Translations under genes and position numbers: made by a program | Assembly (NCBI RefSeq): GCF_011927795.1 | Contig: NZ_JAATJJ010000001.1 | Span: 2,295,062 to 2,359,061, forward strand | Source of the DNA: Saonia flava | GTDB lineage: Bacteria > Bacteroidota > Bacteroidia > Flavobacteriales > Flavobacteriaceae | Reading direction: 5' to 3' | Length of the DNA: 64,000 nt | Part shown: positions 45,241 to 54,256 of the stretch, piece by piece | How the letters are laid out: each line of letters begins with the position of its first letter | How positions within the stretch are numbered: position 1 is the stretch's first letter | Notes under the pieces: model-generated | What the model saw: the letters and a program-made list of their open reading frames with translations, nothing else | The model's database searches: none | What the model was told of the DNA's origin: nothing

Positions 45241-46077
45241 ATGACTCAGCAAGAACAGATTGATTATTATCGAATAGCAGAAGCAATAGAGTACATAAAA
45301 ACTAATTTTAAAGAGCAGCCCTCTTTAAGTGAGATTGCAGAAAACGTACATTTAAGCTCTTTTCATTTTCAACGACTTTTTAAGGATTGGGCAGGGGTAA
45401 GTCCTAAAAAATTTATGCAGTACATTAGTATTGAACATGCCAAGCAACTTTTAAAAGAAGGACAGGCAACACTTTTTGATACTGCACATGAAACAGGATT
45501 GTCCAGTACAGGCCGACTTCATGACTTATTTGTCAATATTGAGGGGATGACCCCTGCCGAATATAAAAATAGGGGTAAAAGCTTAGCCATTAACTATAGT
45601 TTTGCAGAAAGCCTTTTTGGAAATCTTATTGTTGCTTCAACCTTAAAAGGTATTTGTTATATGGCGTTTTATGAGGATGAAGTTATTGCGTTAGAATTGC
45701 TTAAAAGTAAATTCTCCAACGCAATATTCCAGAGAAAGTTGGACACCATTCAACAAAATGCAATGCTATTGTTTAAAAAGGATTGGAGCAAGCTACACCA
45801 AGTGAAACTTCATTTAAAAGGAACCGATTTTCAATTAAAAGTTTGGGAGACTTTACTAAAAATTCCAATGGGACAATTAACAACCTATGGAAATATTGCC
45901 CATAACATTAACAACCCTAATGCCTCTAGAGCAGTGGGAACTGCTATTGGCAGTAATCCCGTTGCTTTTTTAATCCCATGCCATAGGGTGATACAGGCCA
46001 CAGGGGAATTTGGAGGTTATATGTGGGGGAACATACGTAAGACTGCCATTATTGGTTGGGAAGGAGCTAAAAATTAA
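45241..46077 (+). CDS. AraC-type/O6-methylguanine-DNA methyltransferase fusion (Ada-like, lacking the N-terminal Zn domain)
   Basis: The 278-residue protein joins an AraC HTH domain at about 10-105 (SLSEIAENVHLSSFHFQRLF, then KFMQYISIEHAKQLL) to a methylguanine methyltransferase domain at about 110-278. The acceptor Cys 247 is in LIPCHRVIQATGEFGGY. It also shows TTYGNIAHNINNPNASRAVG. It removes methyl groups from O6-methylguanine by suicide transfer. E. coli Ada's N-terminal phosphotriester domain, which activates transcription, is absent, so any regulatory response must work differently. It has its own promoter and is followed after 16 bases by an acetyltransferase gene. Confidence 0.95.
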   Translation: MTQQEQIDYYRIAEAIEYIKTNFKEQPSLSEIAENVHLSSFHFQRLFKDWAGVSPKKFMQYISIEHAKQLLKEGQATLFDTAHETGLSSTGRLHDLFVNIEGMTPAEYKNRGKSLAINYSFAESLFGNLIVASTLKGICYMAFYEDEVIALELLKSKFSNAIFQRKLDTIQQNAMLLFKKDWSKLHQVKLHLKGTDFQLKVWETLLKIPMGQLTTYGNIAHNINNPNASRAVGTAIGSNPVAFLIPCHRVIQATGEFGGYMWGNIRKTAIIGWEGAKN

Positions 46078-46093
46078 TTGTTAGAGATAGAAA

Positions 46094-46612
46094 ATGGAAA
46101 TTACCAATTGCACTATACATGATATTGACAATGTTTTTAAACTGTATAAAATAGCATCCAACTATCAGAAATTAAAAAAAACAGTTGTTGTTTGGCCAGA
46201 TTTTAAAAGAGAGCTTGTAGAAACAGAAATAAAAGAAAATAGGCAATGGAAAATATTGCTCAACAATAAAATAGCCTGTCTTTGGGCAATTACATTCAGT
46301 GACGAGCAAATTTGGGAAGAAAGAAACAAAGATTCAGCTATTTACATTCACCGCATTGCGACAGACCCAGATTTTAGGGGAAACAATTTTGTGGGGAAAA
46401 TTGTGGAATGGGCAAAGGAATATGCCAAATCACAAAACATACAATATGTTAGACTAGATACTTTGGGCAATAATGTTAGATTAATAAAACACTATACAAA
46501 CGCCGGGTTTGACTTTTTGGGGATATTTGCTTTGAAAAATACAGACGCACTGCCCGAACATTATCATAATGCACCTGCTTGTCTATTTGAAATAGACCTT
46601 CACAAAAAATAG
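46094..46612 (+). CDS. GNAT-family N-acetyltransferase
   Basis: The 172-residue protein has the GNAT core: IYIHRIATDPDFRGNNFVGK for acetyl-CoA binding at about 94-113, and VRLDTLGNNVRLIKHYTNAG near 134. The substrate is unknown. It lies directly after the Ada-like gene and may be co-transcribed, without obvious functional link. The 236 bases that follow, to the convergent brnQ stop, hold no gene; a degenerate repeat-like stretch is at 46777-46806. Confidence 0.9.
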   Translation: MEITNCTIHDIDNVFKLYKIASNYQKLKKTVVVWPDFKRELVETEIKENRQWKILLNNKIACLWAITFSDEQIWEERNKDSAIYIHRIATDPDFRGNNFVGKIVEWAKEYAKSQNIQYVRLDTLGNNVRLIKHYTNAGFDFLGIFALKNTDALPEHYHNAPACLFEIDLHKK

Positions 46613-46848
46613 AGAAGCTTTTTGGCAGAACAATAAGCATGGTGTTTGTATTACTTATTTTTTGTAGATATGTGGATTTCAGGAATTAAGTGGCACAGAA
46701 TCCAAAGAATGAAGAGGGTTGGATTTCTCAATGGTTTTAAGTACTAGGAACTTATGTGGAATTGACTTTTGGAAATGAGTGTCATTTTGAAAGGAGTGAA
46801 AAAAACATAGAACAATTTGGTGTTAATCTTAATCTGACAAGTGAATGG

Positions 46849-48123
46849 CTAAAGGAATTTTTTAGTCGAATTAATAAAAACAAACACAATCAAAGTCGGT
46901 AAAATCCAACCCATTTGGAACTCACTTAATGGAAGCCAAGAAAAAAATTCTCCTTTGGAGAATAAGTTAAAACCTAAACTGGCCAAGAAATCTGGAACAC
47001 TAAAAAGAATAACGGTTAGTATTACGGCCTTAAACACAATAGGGGCAGCATACTTTTTTGGAACTATGTTTAAAAGAATAAGCACAATGGTAATAGGGTA
47101 AATAAACATAAGTGCAGGTACGGCAACAGTGATGATATAGCCCACATTAAACTGACCCATTACAATACCCAGAATACAACCTAAAACTGCTGTAATTGTA
47201 TAGGCCAGTTGGGATTCCAAAAATCGGGATTTTATAAAATCTGCCGCGCCCGTAACAATTCCCACCGCCGTGGTAAAACAAGCCAGACTAACCAAAATGC
47301 TTAGAAACAGGTTGGCTGTATTTCCGAGGGTATTGGCACTTATTCCTGTTAAAAGGGCTGTTCTAGAAATATCTGAATTAAAATTCGTGCCGTTCATAGC
47401 CCCAGTTAATATAAGTCCACCATAAATAAGAAAAAGGGCCAGGCCCGCCAGCCATGCAGCCCGCGAAATGAGGGTCTTTTTTTCTTTATAGGAAGCCCCT
47501 TTCTTTTTTAAGTTGATGGATACAATGATGACGCCACCAACAACTACTGCACCAATGGCATCAAAAGTTTGGTAGCCTTCTAGAATACCATGAGAAAACG
47601 GACTGTTGATTGTAGTTTCGCTAAAAATAAAATCATAAGAAAAAAAGGTGATACCAATAAGGGCAATTAAAACGAAAATAATAGCTGGGGTTAATATTTT
47701 TCCAAGAATATTTAGAAGTTTTGAGCGGTTCATGACAAAGAGAAAGACCAGGGCAAAATAAATGGAGCTAGTAAGGAGCGATGAGGTGTTAAAAAAAGGC
47801 TGTATGGCAATTTCATGGGTTAGCGATGCCGTTCTGGGCGATGGTAAGGAAATGGAAATGGCATATACCAGAAAGCAATAGACCAAACTGAAAGTGGGGG
47901 ATACTTTTTCAGCAAAATTAAACATAGTACCCTGTAGTTTTGCATGTGCCAAAATACCAAGAATGGGAATTAATACTGCTGAAATACAAAACCCCAAAGC
48001 TACCAACCACCAAAGGTCACCAGATTTAAAACCTAGCAAGGGGGGCAATATTAAATTTCCAACTCCAAAAAAGAGAGAAAATAGTGCAAATGCCGTTACC
48101 AAAAGGTTATTTATCTTACCCAC
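46849..48123 (-). CDS. brnQ: Branched-chain amino acid transport carrier, BrnQ/LIVCS family
   Basis: The 424-residue integral membrane protein has about twelve hydrophobic helices. It shows the LIVCS opening FALFSLFFGVGNLILPPLLG and the helix pair SLACFTTAVGIVTGAADFIK. It imports leucine, isoleucine and valine with Na+ or H+. It is monocistronic, and its reading starts close to 48123. Upstream, 48124-48385 is a 262-base divergent region with no gene; it would hold the promoters of brnQ and the small protein at 48386. Confidence 0.93.
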   Translation of the reverse strand: MGKINNLLVTAFALFSLFFGVGNLILPPLLGFKSGDLWWLVALGFCISAVLIPILGILAHAKLQGTMFNFAEKVSPTFSLVYCFLVYAISISLPSPRTASLTHEIAIQPFFNTSSLLTSSIYFALVFLFVMNRSKLLNILGKILTPAIIFVLIALIGITFFSYDFIFSETTINSPFSHGILEGYQTFDAIGAVVVGGVIIVSINLKKKGASYKEKKTLISRAAWLAGLALFLIYGGLILTGAMNGTNFNSDISRTALLTGISANTLGNTANLFLSILVSLACFTTAVGIVTGAADFIKSRFLESQLAYTITAVLGCILGIVMGQFNVGYIITVAVPALMFIYPITIVLILLNIVPKKYAAPIVFKAVILTVILFSVPDFLASLGFNLFSKGEFFSWLPLSEFQMGWILPTLIVFVFINSTKKFL

Positions 48124-48385
48124 CTTAACATTTTTTTTGGAAAGATAAAACTATTTTCTATATTGTTGCCAGAGGTAAAACAACGAGTTTTTGAGGTATT
48201 TCATCGAAAAAACATATTTTTAACGAATAAATTAGAAAAAGTAAAAAGGCCACTCAATAAAATGTAGTTTCCCTGCGTTGATTATTTGTAGAGCATTCAT
48301 TTGATTGTATTTACAGATTCAACCTAAAGTATAAATTGCATTTTTCGGTACCCAATCGTACGATGCCAACCAAAATTACCTACTT

Positions 48386-48652
48386 ATGAATAAAGCTACA
48401 ACCCCTAATGGCAACAAATTAAGTGCATTCTTCTGCAACATCTTTGGTCACAAGTATATTGTCTCCAAAAAAGTCACCCATCACATTAAGGAATATAAGT
48501 GTGCCCATTGTAAAATGCAGGTAACAACCGATGTCAATGGTAACCTTTCTAAATTGACACCAGAACTGCAAGAAATAAACGATACACTAGAAGACATCTT
48601 TAACAAAAGACATAGGGCACTAACTACCAGTCAGCATCAAAAAGTGGCATAA
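48386..48652 (+). CDS. Small CxxC protein of unknown function
   Basis: The 88-residue protein has FFCNIFGHKYIVSKKVTHHI followed by YKCAHCKMQVTTD. The set Cys, His, Cys-x-x-Cys looks like a small zinc ribbon. The C-terminal half is helical and polar. Such proteins are widespread in Flavobacteriaceae as conserved hypotheticals. A role in RNA or protein binding would be a guess. It converges on thiL, with only 8 bases between the stops. Confidence 0.75.
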   Translation: MNKATTPNGNKLSAFFCNIFGHKYIVSKKVTHHIKEYKCAHCKMQVTTDVNGNLSKLTPELQEINDTLEDIFNKRHRALTTSQHQKVA

Positions 48653-48660
48653 GAGCTTAC

Positions 48661-49704
48661 CTAGGTAAGTGAGTTCCATCCCTGTGCGGTAATTGGAATT
48701 TTAGAGCTATTCCTGGAGATTAAGTGTGCACCTTCATTCTTGTCTGTCATATGCCCCATAACAGTTAAGTTGGGATTGCCCTTTATTTTCGGGAATTCTT
48801 TTTGGTCTATGGTAAACAACAATTCATAATCTTCACCACCACTTAAGGCCACCATAGTACTATCCATTTTAAATTCTTCACAAGTTGAAATCACTGTTGG
48901 ATCCAGCGGTATTTTATCCTCGTACAAATTGCACCCAACATTACTTTGTTCGCACAGATGGAGAATTTCTGAAGAAAGTCCGTCGCTAATATCAATCATT
49001 GATGTAGGATGTACATTCAATTTTTCTAAAAGTTCAACAATATCCTTTCTTGCTTCTGGTTTTAATTGCCTTTCTACTAAATAAGAGTACAAGGATAGAT
49101 CGGGTTGATTATTGGGATCTACTTTAAAGACTTCTTTTTCCCTTTCCAAAACCTGTAATCCTAAATAAGCCCCGCCCAAATCTCCAGATACCACTAAAAG
49201 GTCATTTGGTTGGGCACTGGTTCTATAAACAATATCTGCTTCTTTTGCTTCTCCAATGGCAGTAACACTGATCAGCATGCCCGTTGTAGATGATGTAGTG
49301 TCCCCACCAACTAAATCCACATTGTAAATTTTACATGCCAGCGCCACTCCTTCATAAAATTCTTCTAAAGCCTCTAAAGGAAATCTGTTGGAAACCGCCA
49401 ATGAAACTGTTATTTGTGTGGCAATTGCGTTCATGGCATAAATGTCGGAGAGATTTACAATTACCGATTTATACCCCAGATGTTTTAAGGGCATATAGCT
49501 TAGGTCAAAATGGACACCCTCAATTAAAAGATCAGTGGAAATCACGGCTTTTTTATCTTTAAAATCCAATACTGCGGCATCATCACCTACACCCTTTATA
49601 GTAGATTTATGATGTGTGGCAAAATTTTTGGTGAGATGTTTTATGAGTCCAAACTCACCTAATTTTTCCAGTGAAGTCCTTTCAGGATTTTTGTTTTCTA
49701 ACAT
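48661..49704 (-). CDS. thiL: Thiamine-monophosphate kinase
   Basis: The 347-residue enzyme phosphorylates thiamine monophosphate to the active cofactor thiamine diphosphate. Family motifs are KGVGDDAAVLDFKDKKAVIS, TDLLIEGVHFDLSYMPLKHL, GDTTSSTTGMLISVTAIGEA, MIDISDGLSSEI and the late GGEDYELLFT. These Asp residues bind Mg-ATP. The protein is about 20 residues longer than E. coli ThiL at its N-terminus, as usual in this phylum. No thi box is visible upstream. It diverges from the propeller lipoprotein genes. Confidence 0.96.
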   Translation of the reverse strand: MLENKNPERTSLEKLGEFGLIKHLTKNFATHHKSTIKGVGDDAAVLDFKDKKAVISTDLLIEGVHFDLSYMPLKHLGYKSVIVNLSDIYAMNAIATQITVSLAVSNRFPLEALEEFYEGVALACKIYNVDLVGGDTTSSTTGMLISVTAIGEAKEADIVYRTSAQPNDLLVVSGDLGGAYLGLQVLEREKEVFKVDPNNQPDLSLYSYLVERQLKPEARKDIVELLEKLNVHPTSMIDISDGLSSEILHLCEQSNVGCNLYEDKIPLDPTVISTCEEFKMDSTMVALSGGEDYELLFTIDQKEFPKIKGNPNLTVMGHMTDKNEGAHLISRNSSKIPITAQGWNSLT

Positions 49705-49767
49705 GATGCAAAAATAAGTAGGAAAAATTTATGTTCTATCTTTAATGAAAAAGAAATTGAATTGCTT

Positions 49768-51021
49768 ATGAAAACAATAATGAAACTTCTTTTTATTATC
49801 TCCGTACTATGTCTGGAAATAGCTTGTTCAAAGGATGATTCTGGTAATAACGTCTTAACCCCAATTAATGAAGACCCAATAAATGTCCCTTTGGATAATG
49901 GCTCCTTTCCGTGCGAAAATGGAATGGCAGGAATCTATCCATGTAGTGGCTATGATTTGTTAGGGCATATTGCTTTGAATGGATTTAATGCTGCTTCAGG
50001 GAATGATGTTTGGGGCTGGGCCGATACTACGACAAATAAGGAATATGCCTTGGTGGGATTGGATAATGGAACTGCATTTGTGGATATAAGTGATAGTGAT
50101 AGTTTAATTTATTTGGGTAGGCTTCCAACTGCCACCTCGTCCAGTTCTTGGCGAGATATTAAAGTATACCAGGACCATGCATATATAGTTTCCGAGGCAT
50201 CAGGCCATGGCATGCAGGTTTTTGATTTAACAAGATTGCGAAACGTTGGAAATCCACCTGAAGCTTTTAGCGCGGATGTAAATTATAATGCTTTTGGAAA
50301 TGCGCATAACATAGTTATAAATGAAGAAACAGGATTTGCATATGTGGTGGGTACCGATAGGAATGATACTTTTAATGGGGGGGTTCATTTTATTGACATT
50401 AGCTCTCCTAAAGTCCCAATTGAAGCAGGCGGATATGGAAATAGTGGATACACGCACGATGCACAAGTAATAACATACAATGGGCCAGATGCTGATTATG
50501 CGGGTAGTGAAATTTTTATTGGGGCCAATGAGAGTCAGGTTGTTATAGTTGATGTTACAGATAAAGCAAATCCGGTTGAGATTACAACTGTTCAATATTC
50601 CAGTACAAGTTACAGTCACCAAGGGTGGTTTACAGATAACCATAAATATTTTATTTTGGGTGATGAGTTGGATGAGGTCAATTTCGGCTTCGACTCCCGT
50701 ACTTTGGTTTTTGATTTTACAGATTTGGACAATCCAATATTACACACCACTTACTTGGGAGAAACAGCGGCAATAGACCATAATGGGTATGTAAAAGGAG
50801 ATGAGTTTTTCTTGGCAAACTATACTGCTGGAGTTCGTGTTTTGGATATTTCTGGAATAGAAGCTGGTAATATCATTGAAGAAGGTTTTTTTGATACGTT
50901 TCCGAGCAATAATACAGCATCTTTTAATGGGGTTTGGAGTATATATCCATTCTTTGATAGTGGCAAGATTGTGATAGGGGATATAAATTCTGGGTTGTTT
51001 GTCATTCAAAAAACAAACTAA
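49768..51021 (+). CDS. Choice-of-anchor-B / LVIVD-repeat propeller lipoprotein
   Basis: The start is placed at ATG 49768 (MKTIMKLLFIISVLCLEIAC, lipobox Cys at about 20); the open frame starts two codons earlier at TTG. The 417-residue protein has the family opening CENGMAGIYPCSGYDLLGHI followed by LVIVD repeats: GLDNGTAFVDISDSD, VFDLTRLRNVG, IDISSPKVPIEAGGYG, IVDVTDKANPVEITT. It forms a beta-propeller anchored to the outer membrane. No active-site motif is known for the family. Three bases separate it from the next lipoprotein gene, so the two are co-expressed. Confidence 0.88.
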   Translation: MKTIMKLLFIISVLCLEIACSKDDSGNNVLTPINEDPINVPLDNGSFPCENGMAGIYPCSGYDLLGHIALNGFNAASGNDVWGWADTTTNKEYALVGLDNGTAFVDISDSDSLIYLGRLPTATSSSSWRDIKVYQDHAYIVSEASGHGMQVFDLTRLRNVGNPPEAFSADVNYNAFGNAHNIVINEETGFAYVVGTDRNDTFNGGVHFIDISSPKVPIEAGGYGNSGYTHDAQVITYNGPDADYAGSEIFIGANESQVVIVDVTDKANPVEITTVQYSSTSYSHQGWFTDNHKYFILGDELDEVNFGFDSRTLVFDFTDLDNPILHTTYLGETAAIDHNGYVKGDEFFLANYTAGVRVLDISGIEAGNIIEEGFFDTFPSNNTASFNGVWSIYPFFDSGKIVIGDINSGLFVIQKTN

Positions 51022-51024
51022 GAA

Positions 51025-52362
51025 ATGAAAAAAGTATTTTTTTTGGCTTTAATATGCTTGTGGTCTTGTTCCAAAGACAATGAAGACGGTCATACGCAAG
51101 AACCCCCAGCTTTTCTTGGAGAGTTAGATTGGGTTAAAAATTTTGGTGGTTCTGGTGATGAAACGGCACATGCCATAATTCCAACTACCGATGGAGGGTT
51201 TGCAGTTTTTGGTTTTACCAATAGTATAAATGGTGATATAACTGACAAGACTTTGGCAGTGAATGATTATTGGTTGGTAAAGTTAGATGCGGAGGGAAAT
51301 CTACAATGGAACAAAACATATGGGGGAAGTAAGGATGATAGGGGTCAAAGTATTGCCCAAACCTTAGATGGAGGTTATGTTATTGTGGGTTATGCCATGA
51401 GTGATGACGGAGATGGAAGCAACAATGAAGGGTTTCATGACAATTGGATCTTAAAATTGGACGCAGCTGGGGAAATGGAATGGGAGCAAAGTTTCGGCTT
51501 TTCGGGTCACGATCATTCCTACGACGTAATACAAACTATAGATGGGGGATTCTTTTTTGCGGGTTTTTTGGATGTGACACAATCTGGTGGAGAGGGTAAT
51601 TTTGGAAAAGGAAATTATTGGACACGACATGGTGTGGGCGAGTTTTGGGGCACAAAATTGGATGCCCAAGGAAACTTGGTTTGGCGTAGATATTTTGGTG
51701 GTACAAATAATGACCGGGCACATTCTGTTGTCCAAGCCAATGATGGCGGATTTGTACTCTCGGGCTTTTCAGAAAGTGATGATTTTGATATTAGCAATAG
51801 CAAAGGAAGCTACGATTTTTGGGTAGTGAAGATTAATGAAGTAGGAGATTTAATTTGGGAAAATTCCTTTGGAGGTACTGGGATTGAAATTTCTTATGGG
51901 ATGACAAAAACCAAAGATAATGGCTATGTCATAGTAGGCAATACATTTAGTAATGACACTGATGTTTCCAAAAACAATGGAGAGTCCGATGTTTGGCTTA
52001 TCAAGATTGATGATACTGGCAATCTATCCTGGGAAAGAAACTTTGGGGGAACCCAATTTGATGCGGCAGAAAGTGTAAGCTTAGCTGCGGATGGAGGGTT
52101 CATTGTTACCGGAAACTCAAAAAGCTCAGATATAGATTTAGCTGAAAATGTTGGAGAGAATGATATTTGGGTTTTAAAAACCAATTCTGAGGGAGCATTA
52201 ATTTGGCAAAAATCTTTCGGAGGGACCAATCTGGATTATGGTTTTGATGCTCTTGAAACAGGTGATGGAAATATAATGGTGGTAGGGGAAAGCCATAGTT
52301 TGGATTTTAATGAATCCCAACGTAAGGGATTGTCTGACATGGTTGTAATAAAAATAAAATAA
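51025..52362 (+). CDS. Seven-repeat beta-propeller lipoprotein
   Basis: The 445-residue lipoprotein has a signal ending LWSC (Cys at about 14). Seven repeats of about 57 residues follow, with the pattern FGGxxxDxAxSVxxxxDGGFxVxGFSxS, then a Trp-Leu-Lys-Leu-Asp strand (WLVKLDAEGNLQW, WVVKINEVGDLIW, WLIKIDDTGNLSW). The regularity and count suggest a seven-bladed propeller. There is no catalytic motif. It follows the LVIVD propeller gene after 3 bases, so two different propellers are exported together. Confidence 0.88.
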   Translation: MKKVFFLALICLWSCSKDNEDGHTQEPPAFLGELDWVKNFGGSGDETAHAIIPTTDGGFAVFGFTNSINGDITDKTLAVNDYWLVKLDAEGNLQWNKTYGGSKDDRGQSIAQTLDGGYVIVGYAMSDDGDGSNNEGFHDNWILKLDAAGEMEWEQSFGFSGHDHSYDVIQTIDGGFFFAGFLDVTQSGGEGNFGKGNYWTRHGVGEFWGTKLDAQGNLVWRRYFGGTNNDRAHSVVQANDGGFVLSGFSESDDFDISNSKGSYDFWVVKINEVGDLIWENSFGGTGIEISYGMTKTKDNGYVIVGNTFSNDTDVSKNNGESDVWLIKIDDTGNLSWERNFGGTQFDAAESVSLAADGGFIVTGNSKSSDIDLAENVGENDIWVLKTNSEGALIWQKSFGGTNLDYGFDALETGDGNIMVVGESHSLDFNESQRKGLSDMVVIKIK

Positions 52363-52372
52363 TCATTCTATT

Positions 52373-52392
52373 TTTGAACAGGTTTGAACAGG
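52373..52392 (+). repeat. Tandem 10-bp direct repeat upstream of the membrane-anchored regulator-like gene
   Basis: TTTGAACAGG occurs twice in immediate succession (52373-52382 and 52383-52392), 55 bases before the start at 52447. It looks like a two-site operator with one-turn spacing, though it could be chance. Confidence 0.45.
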
Positions 52393-52446
52393 CGTATAGT
52401 ATTCAGTCTTTTTTTCAATTCAGTATTTTTATGAAGACGAACCTAA

Positions 52447-53718
52447 ATGGAAATTAACCAAGCACATATAAAAACCTGTATATCGCTAATTGAGAATAAA
52501 CTCAATTGGGGGCCTGGCAAGAAATGGACCACAAAGGATTATCAAAACCTTAGCTCCAAGATTAATGAAGAAACCAAGGTTACTCTCAGTGTTGCAACCT
52601 TAAAAAGAATTTGGGGAAAAATTACATACAATAGTAGCCCCACAATAACCACAATGGATGCTTTGGTGCAATTCATTGGCTATGAAAACTGGCGCTCTTT
52701 TGAGCAAAGCCAATTAAAAAATGAAGAAGAAAATCCAAAAATTAAAAGCCACTTGCTTTCTTTTGCTCCCATTGGAAGCTTAACTAAAATTGGAGTCTTA
52801 TCTCTTTTATTGGTTTTATTAGGTTGGACACAATTTAAAAAGAAAGAAAAACCATTAAAACCTTTGGTGAAATCAGATTACGAGTTTAGCAGTAAAAAAA
52901 TGGTGACCGAAGGAGTCCCTAACTCCGTGATTTTTGATTATGATGCTTCGGCTGCAGATGATAGGGATACTATTATTATTCAACAGTCATGGGATGAAAG
53001 ACTAAAAGCGCAGGTCTATAAGAATAATAATAAGCACAGCACCATATATTATCATCCAGGATATTTTAATGCCAAATTAATAGTTCGTGATACTGTTGTT
53101 AGTGAGCATGATTTATATATTAAAACAAAAGGCTGGCTTTCTTTGGCAGAGTATGGTGTTGAAACCCCAGTTTATTTTAGTGAAAAAGAAGTGATTAGAA
53201 ATGATGGGAGCCTCTATATTTCAGAGAAGCAAATGAAGGACAAAAATATAGATATGCAACCTAAAGTACCTTGGGTTAATTATTTTTATATGACGGAAAT
53301 AGATGAGATAAATATTCAAAATTTCATTTTTGAAACCCGTCTAAGGAATACCTATAGCGAAGGTTCTGGAGTTTGCCAGTTTGTGCATATAGATATGAGG
53401 TTTAATGGGTCCTATATTGGCATTCCACTTTCTATTAAAGGGTGTGTGGCGCAAATAGCACTTTATGATGGAAATGGAATAAATCCGGACCAATCAAAAT
53501 TGGGAGTTGATTTTTCAGATTGGGTTACAATAAAATTAGTAATGAAAAACGGTTTGGGAGAGTTATATATCAACAACAAGCTTTCTTACAATATTGATTA
53601 TTCCAATAGAGACGAAAAACTTAAGGGAATACAATTTGCCTTTCAGGGAGGTGGACAAGTGGATGAGGTTTACTTTAAAAAACTGGATGGTTCTGTTGTC
53701 TATGGCGAAACATTTTAG
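52447..53718 (+). CDS. Membrane protein with N-terminal HTH-like domain and extracytoplasmic beta-domain
   Basis: The 423-residue protein has three parts. Residues 1-90 are a compact helical domain with TKDYQNLSSKINEETKVTLS, VATLKRIWGKITY and FIGYENWRSFEQS, a pattern I have the impression recurs at the N-terminus of Bacteroidota proteins and resembles a helix-turn-helix. A membrane helix lies at about 112-128 (KIGVLSLLLVLLGWTQF). The outer part, from about 140 to the end, is a beta-sandwich that looks like a laminin-G/concanavalin fold (VDFSDWVTIKLVMKNGLGEL, YINNKLSYNID). It could be a one-component transmembrane regulator; this is inference. Confidence 0.7.
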   Translation: MEINQAHIKTCISLIENKLNWGPGKKWTTKDYQNLSSKINEETKVTLSVATLKRIWGKITYNSSPTITTMDALVQFIGYENWRSFEQSQLKNEEENPKIKSHLLSFAPIGSLTKIGVLSLLLVLLGWTQFKKKEKPLKPLVKSDYEFSSKKMVTEGVPNSVIFDYDASAADDRDTIIIQQSWDERLKAQVYKNNNKHSTIYYHPGYFNAKLIVRDTVVSEHDLYIKTKGWLSLAEYGVETPVYFSEKEVIRNDGSLYISEKQMKDKNIDMQPKVPWVNYFYMTEIDEINIQNFIFETRLRNTYSEGSGVCQFVHIDMRFNGSYIGIPLSIKGCVAQIALYDGNGINPDQSKLGVDFSDWVTIKLVMKNGLGELYINNKLSYNIDYSNRDEKLKGIQFAFQGGGQVDEVYFKKLDGSVVYGETF

Positions 53719-53838
53719 CCCAAAAAATTTAATACCCTCTCTTCTTCTTTATAACCCATATAATTTTACATAGAAAACCCTTATCAGTCTATTCGTTATA
53801 ATAATGTTAGGTTATGTGGTAAAACCCTACTTATATAC

Positions 53839-53846
53839 TATATTTG
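53839..53846 (+). promoter_or_regulatory. -7 box of the SUF operon promoter
   Basis: TATATTTG is a full match to TAnnTTTG, 29 bases before the sufA-like start. The -33 region is weak, which would fit dependence on an activator. No clear Rrf2/IscR site is seen. Confidence 0.7.
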
Positions 53847-53874
53847 TAAACTATTTAGAATTAATCCATTTAGT

Positions 53875-54204
53875 ATGATTAAAGTATCTGAAACAGCTAA
53901 AAGCAAAGTCATTATGATGATGACCGAAGAGGGCTTTGATGCTAACAAGGATTATGTCCGTGTTGGTGTTAAAAGCGGAGGTTGTAGTGGATTGTCCTAT
54001 GAGTTAAAGTTTGATGACAAAATGGAGGAATCCGATAAGGTTTTTGAAGACAATGCCGTAAGAATTGTTGTGGACAAAAAAAGCTTCCTTTATCTAGTTG
54101 GTACAACTTTGGAATATTCTGGAGGACTTAATGGGAAGGGATTTGTTTTTAATAATCCCAATGCGCAGCGAACATGTGGTTGCGGCGAAAGTTTCTCACT
54201 CTAA
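53875..54204 (+). CDS. sufA: HesB/IscA-type iron-sulfur assembly protein
   Basis: The 109-residue A-type carrier has the three invariant cysteines: Cys 37 in SGGCSGLSYEL, and Cys 101 and Cys 103 in RTCGCGESF. It accepts Fe-S clusters from the SufBCD scaffold and hands them to target enzymes. It heads the SUF locus and lies 52 bases before sufB. SufA, IscA and ErpA cannot be separated on motifs alone; the position favours SufA. Confidence 0.93.
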   Translation: MIKVSETAKSKVIMMMTEEGFDANKDYVRVGVKSGGCSGLSYELKFDDKMEESDKVFEDNAVRIVVDKKSFLYLVGTTLEYSGGLNGKGFVFNNPNAQRTCGCGESFSL

Positions 54205-54256
54205 AATTATAATTTATCTGTTAAATGATATGGCTCATTTAACGCATTGAAATAGT

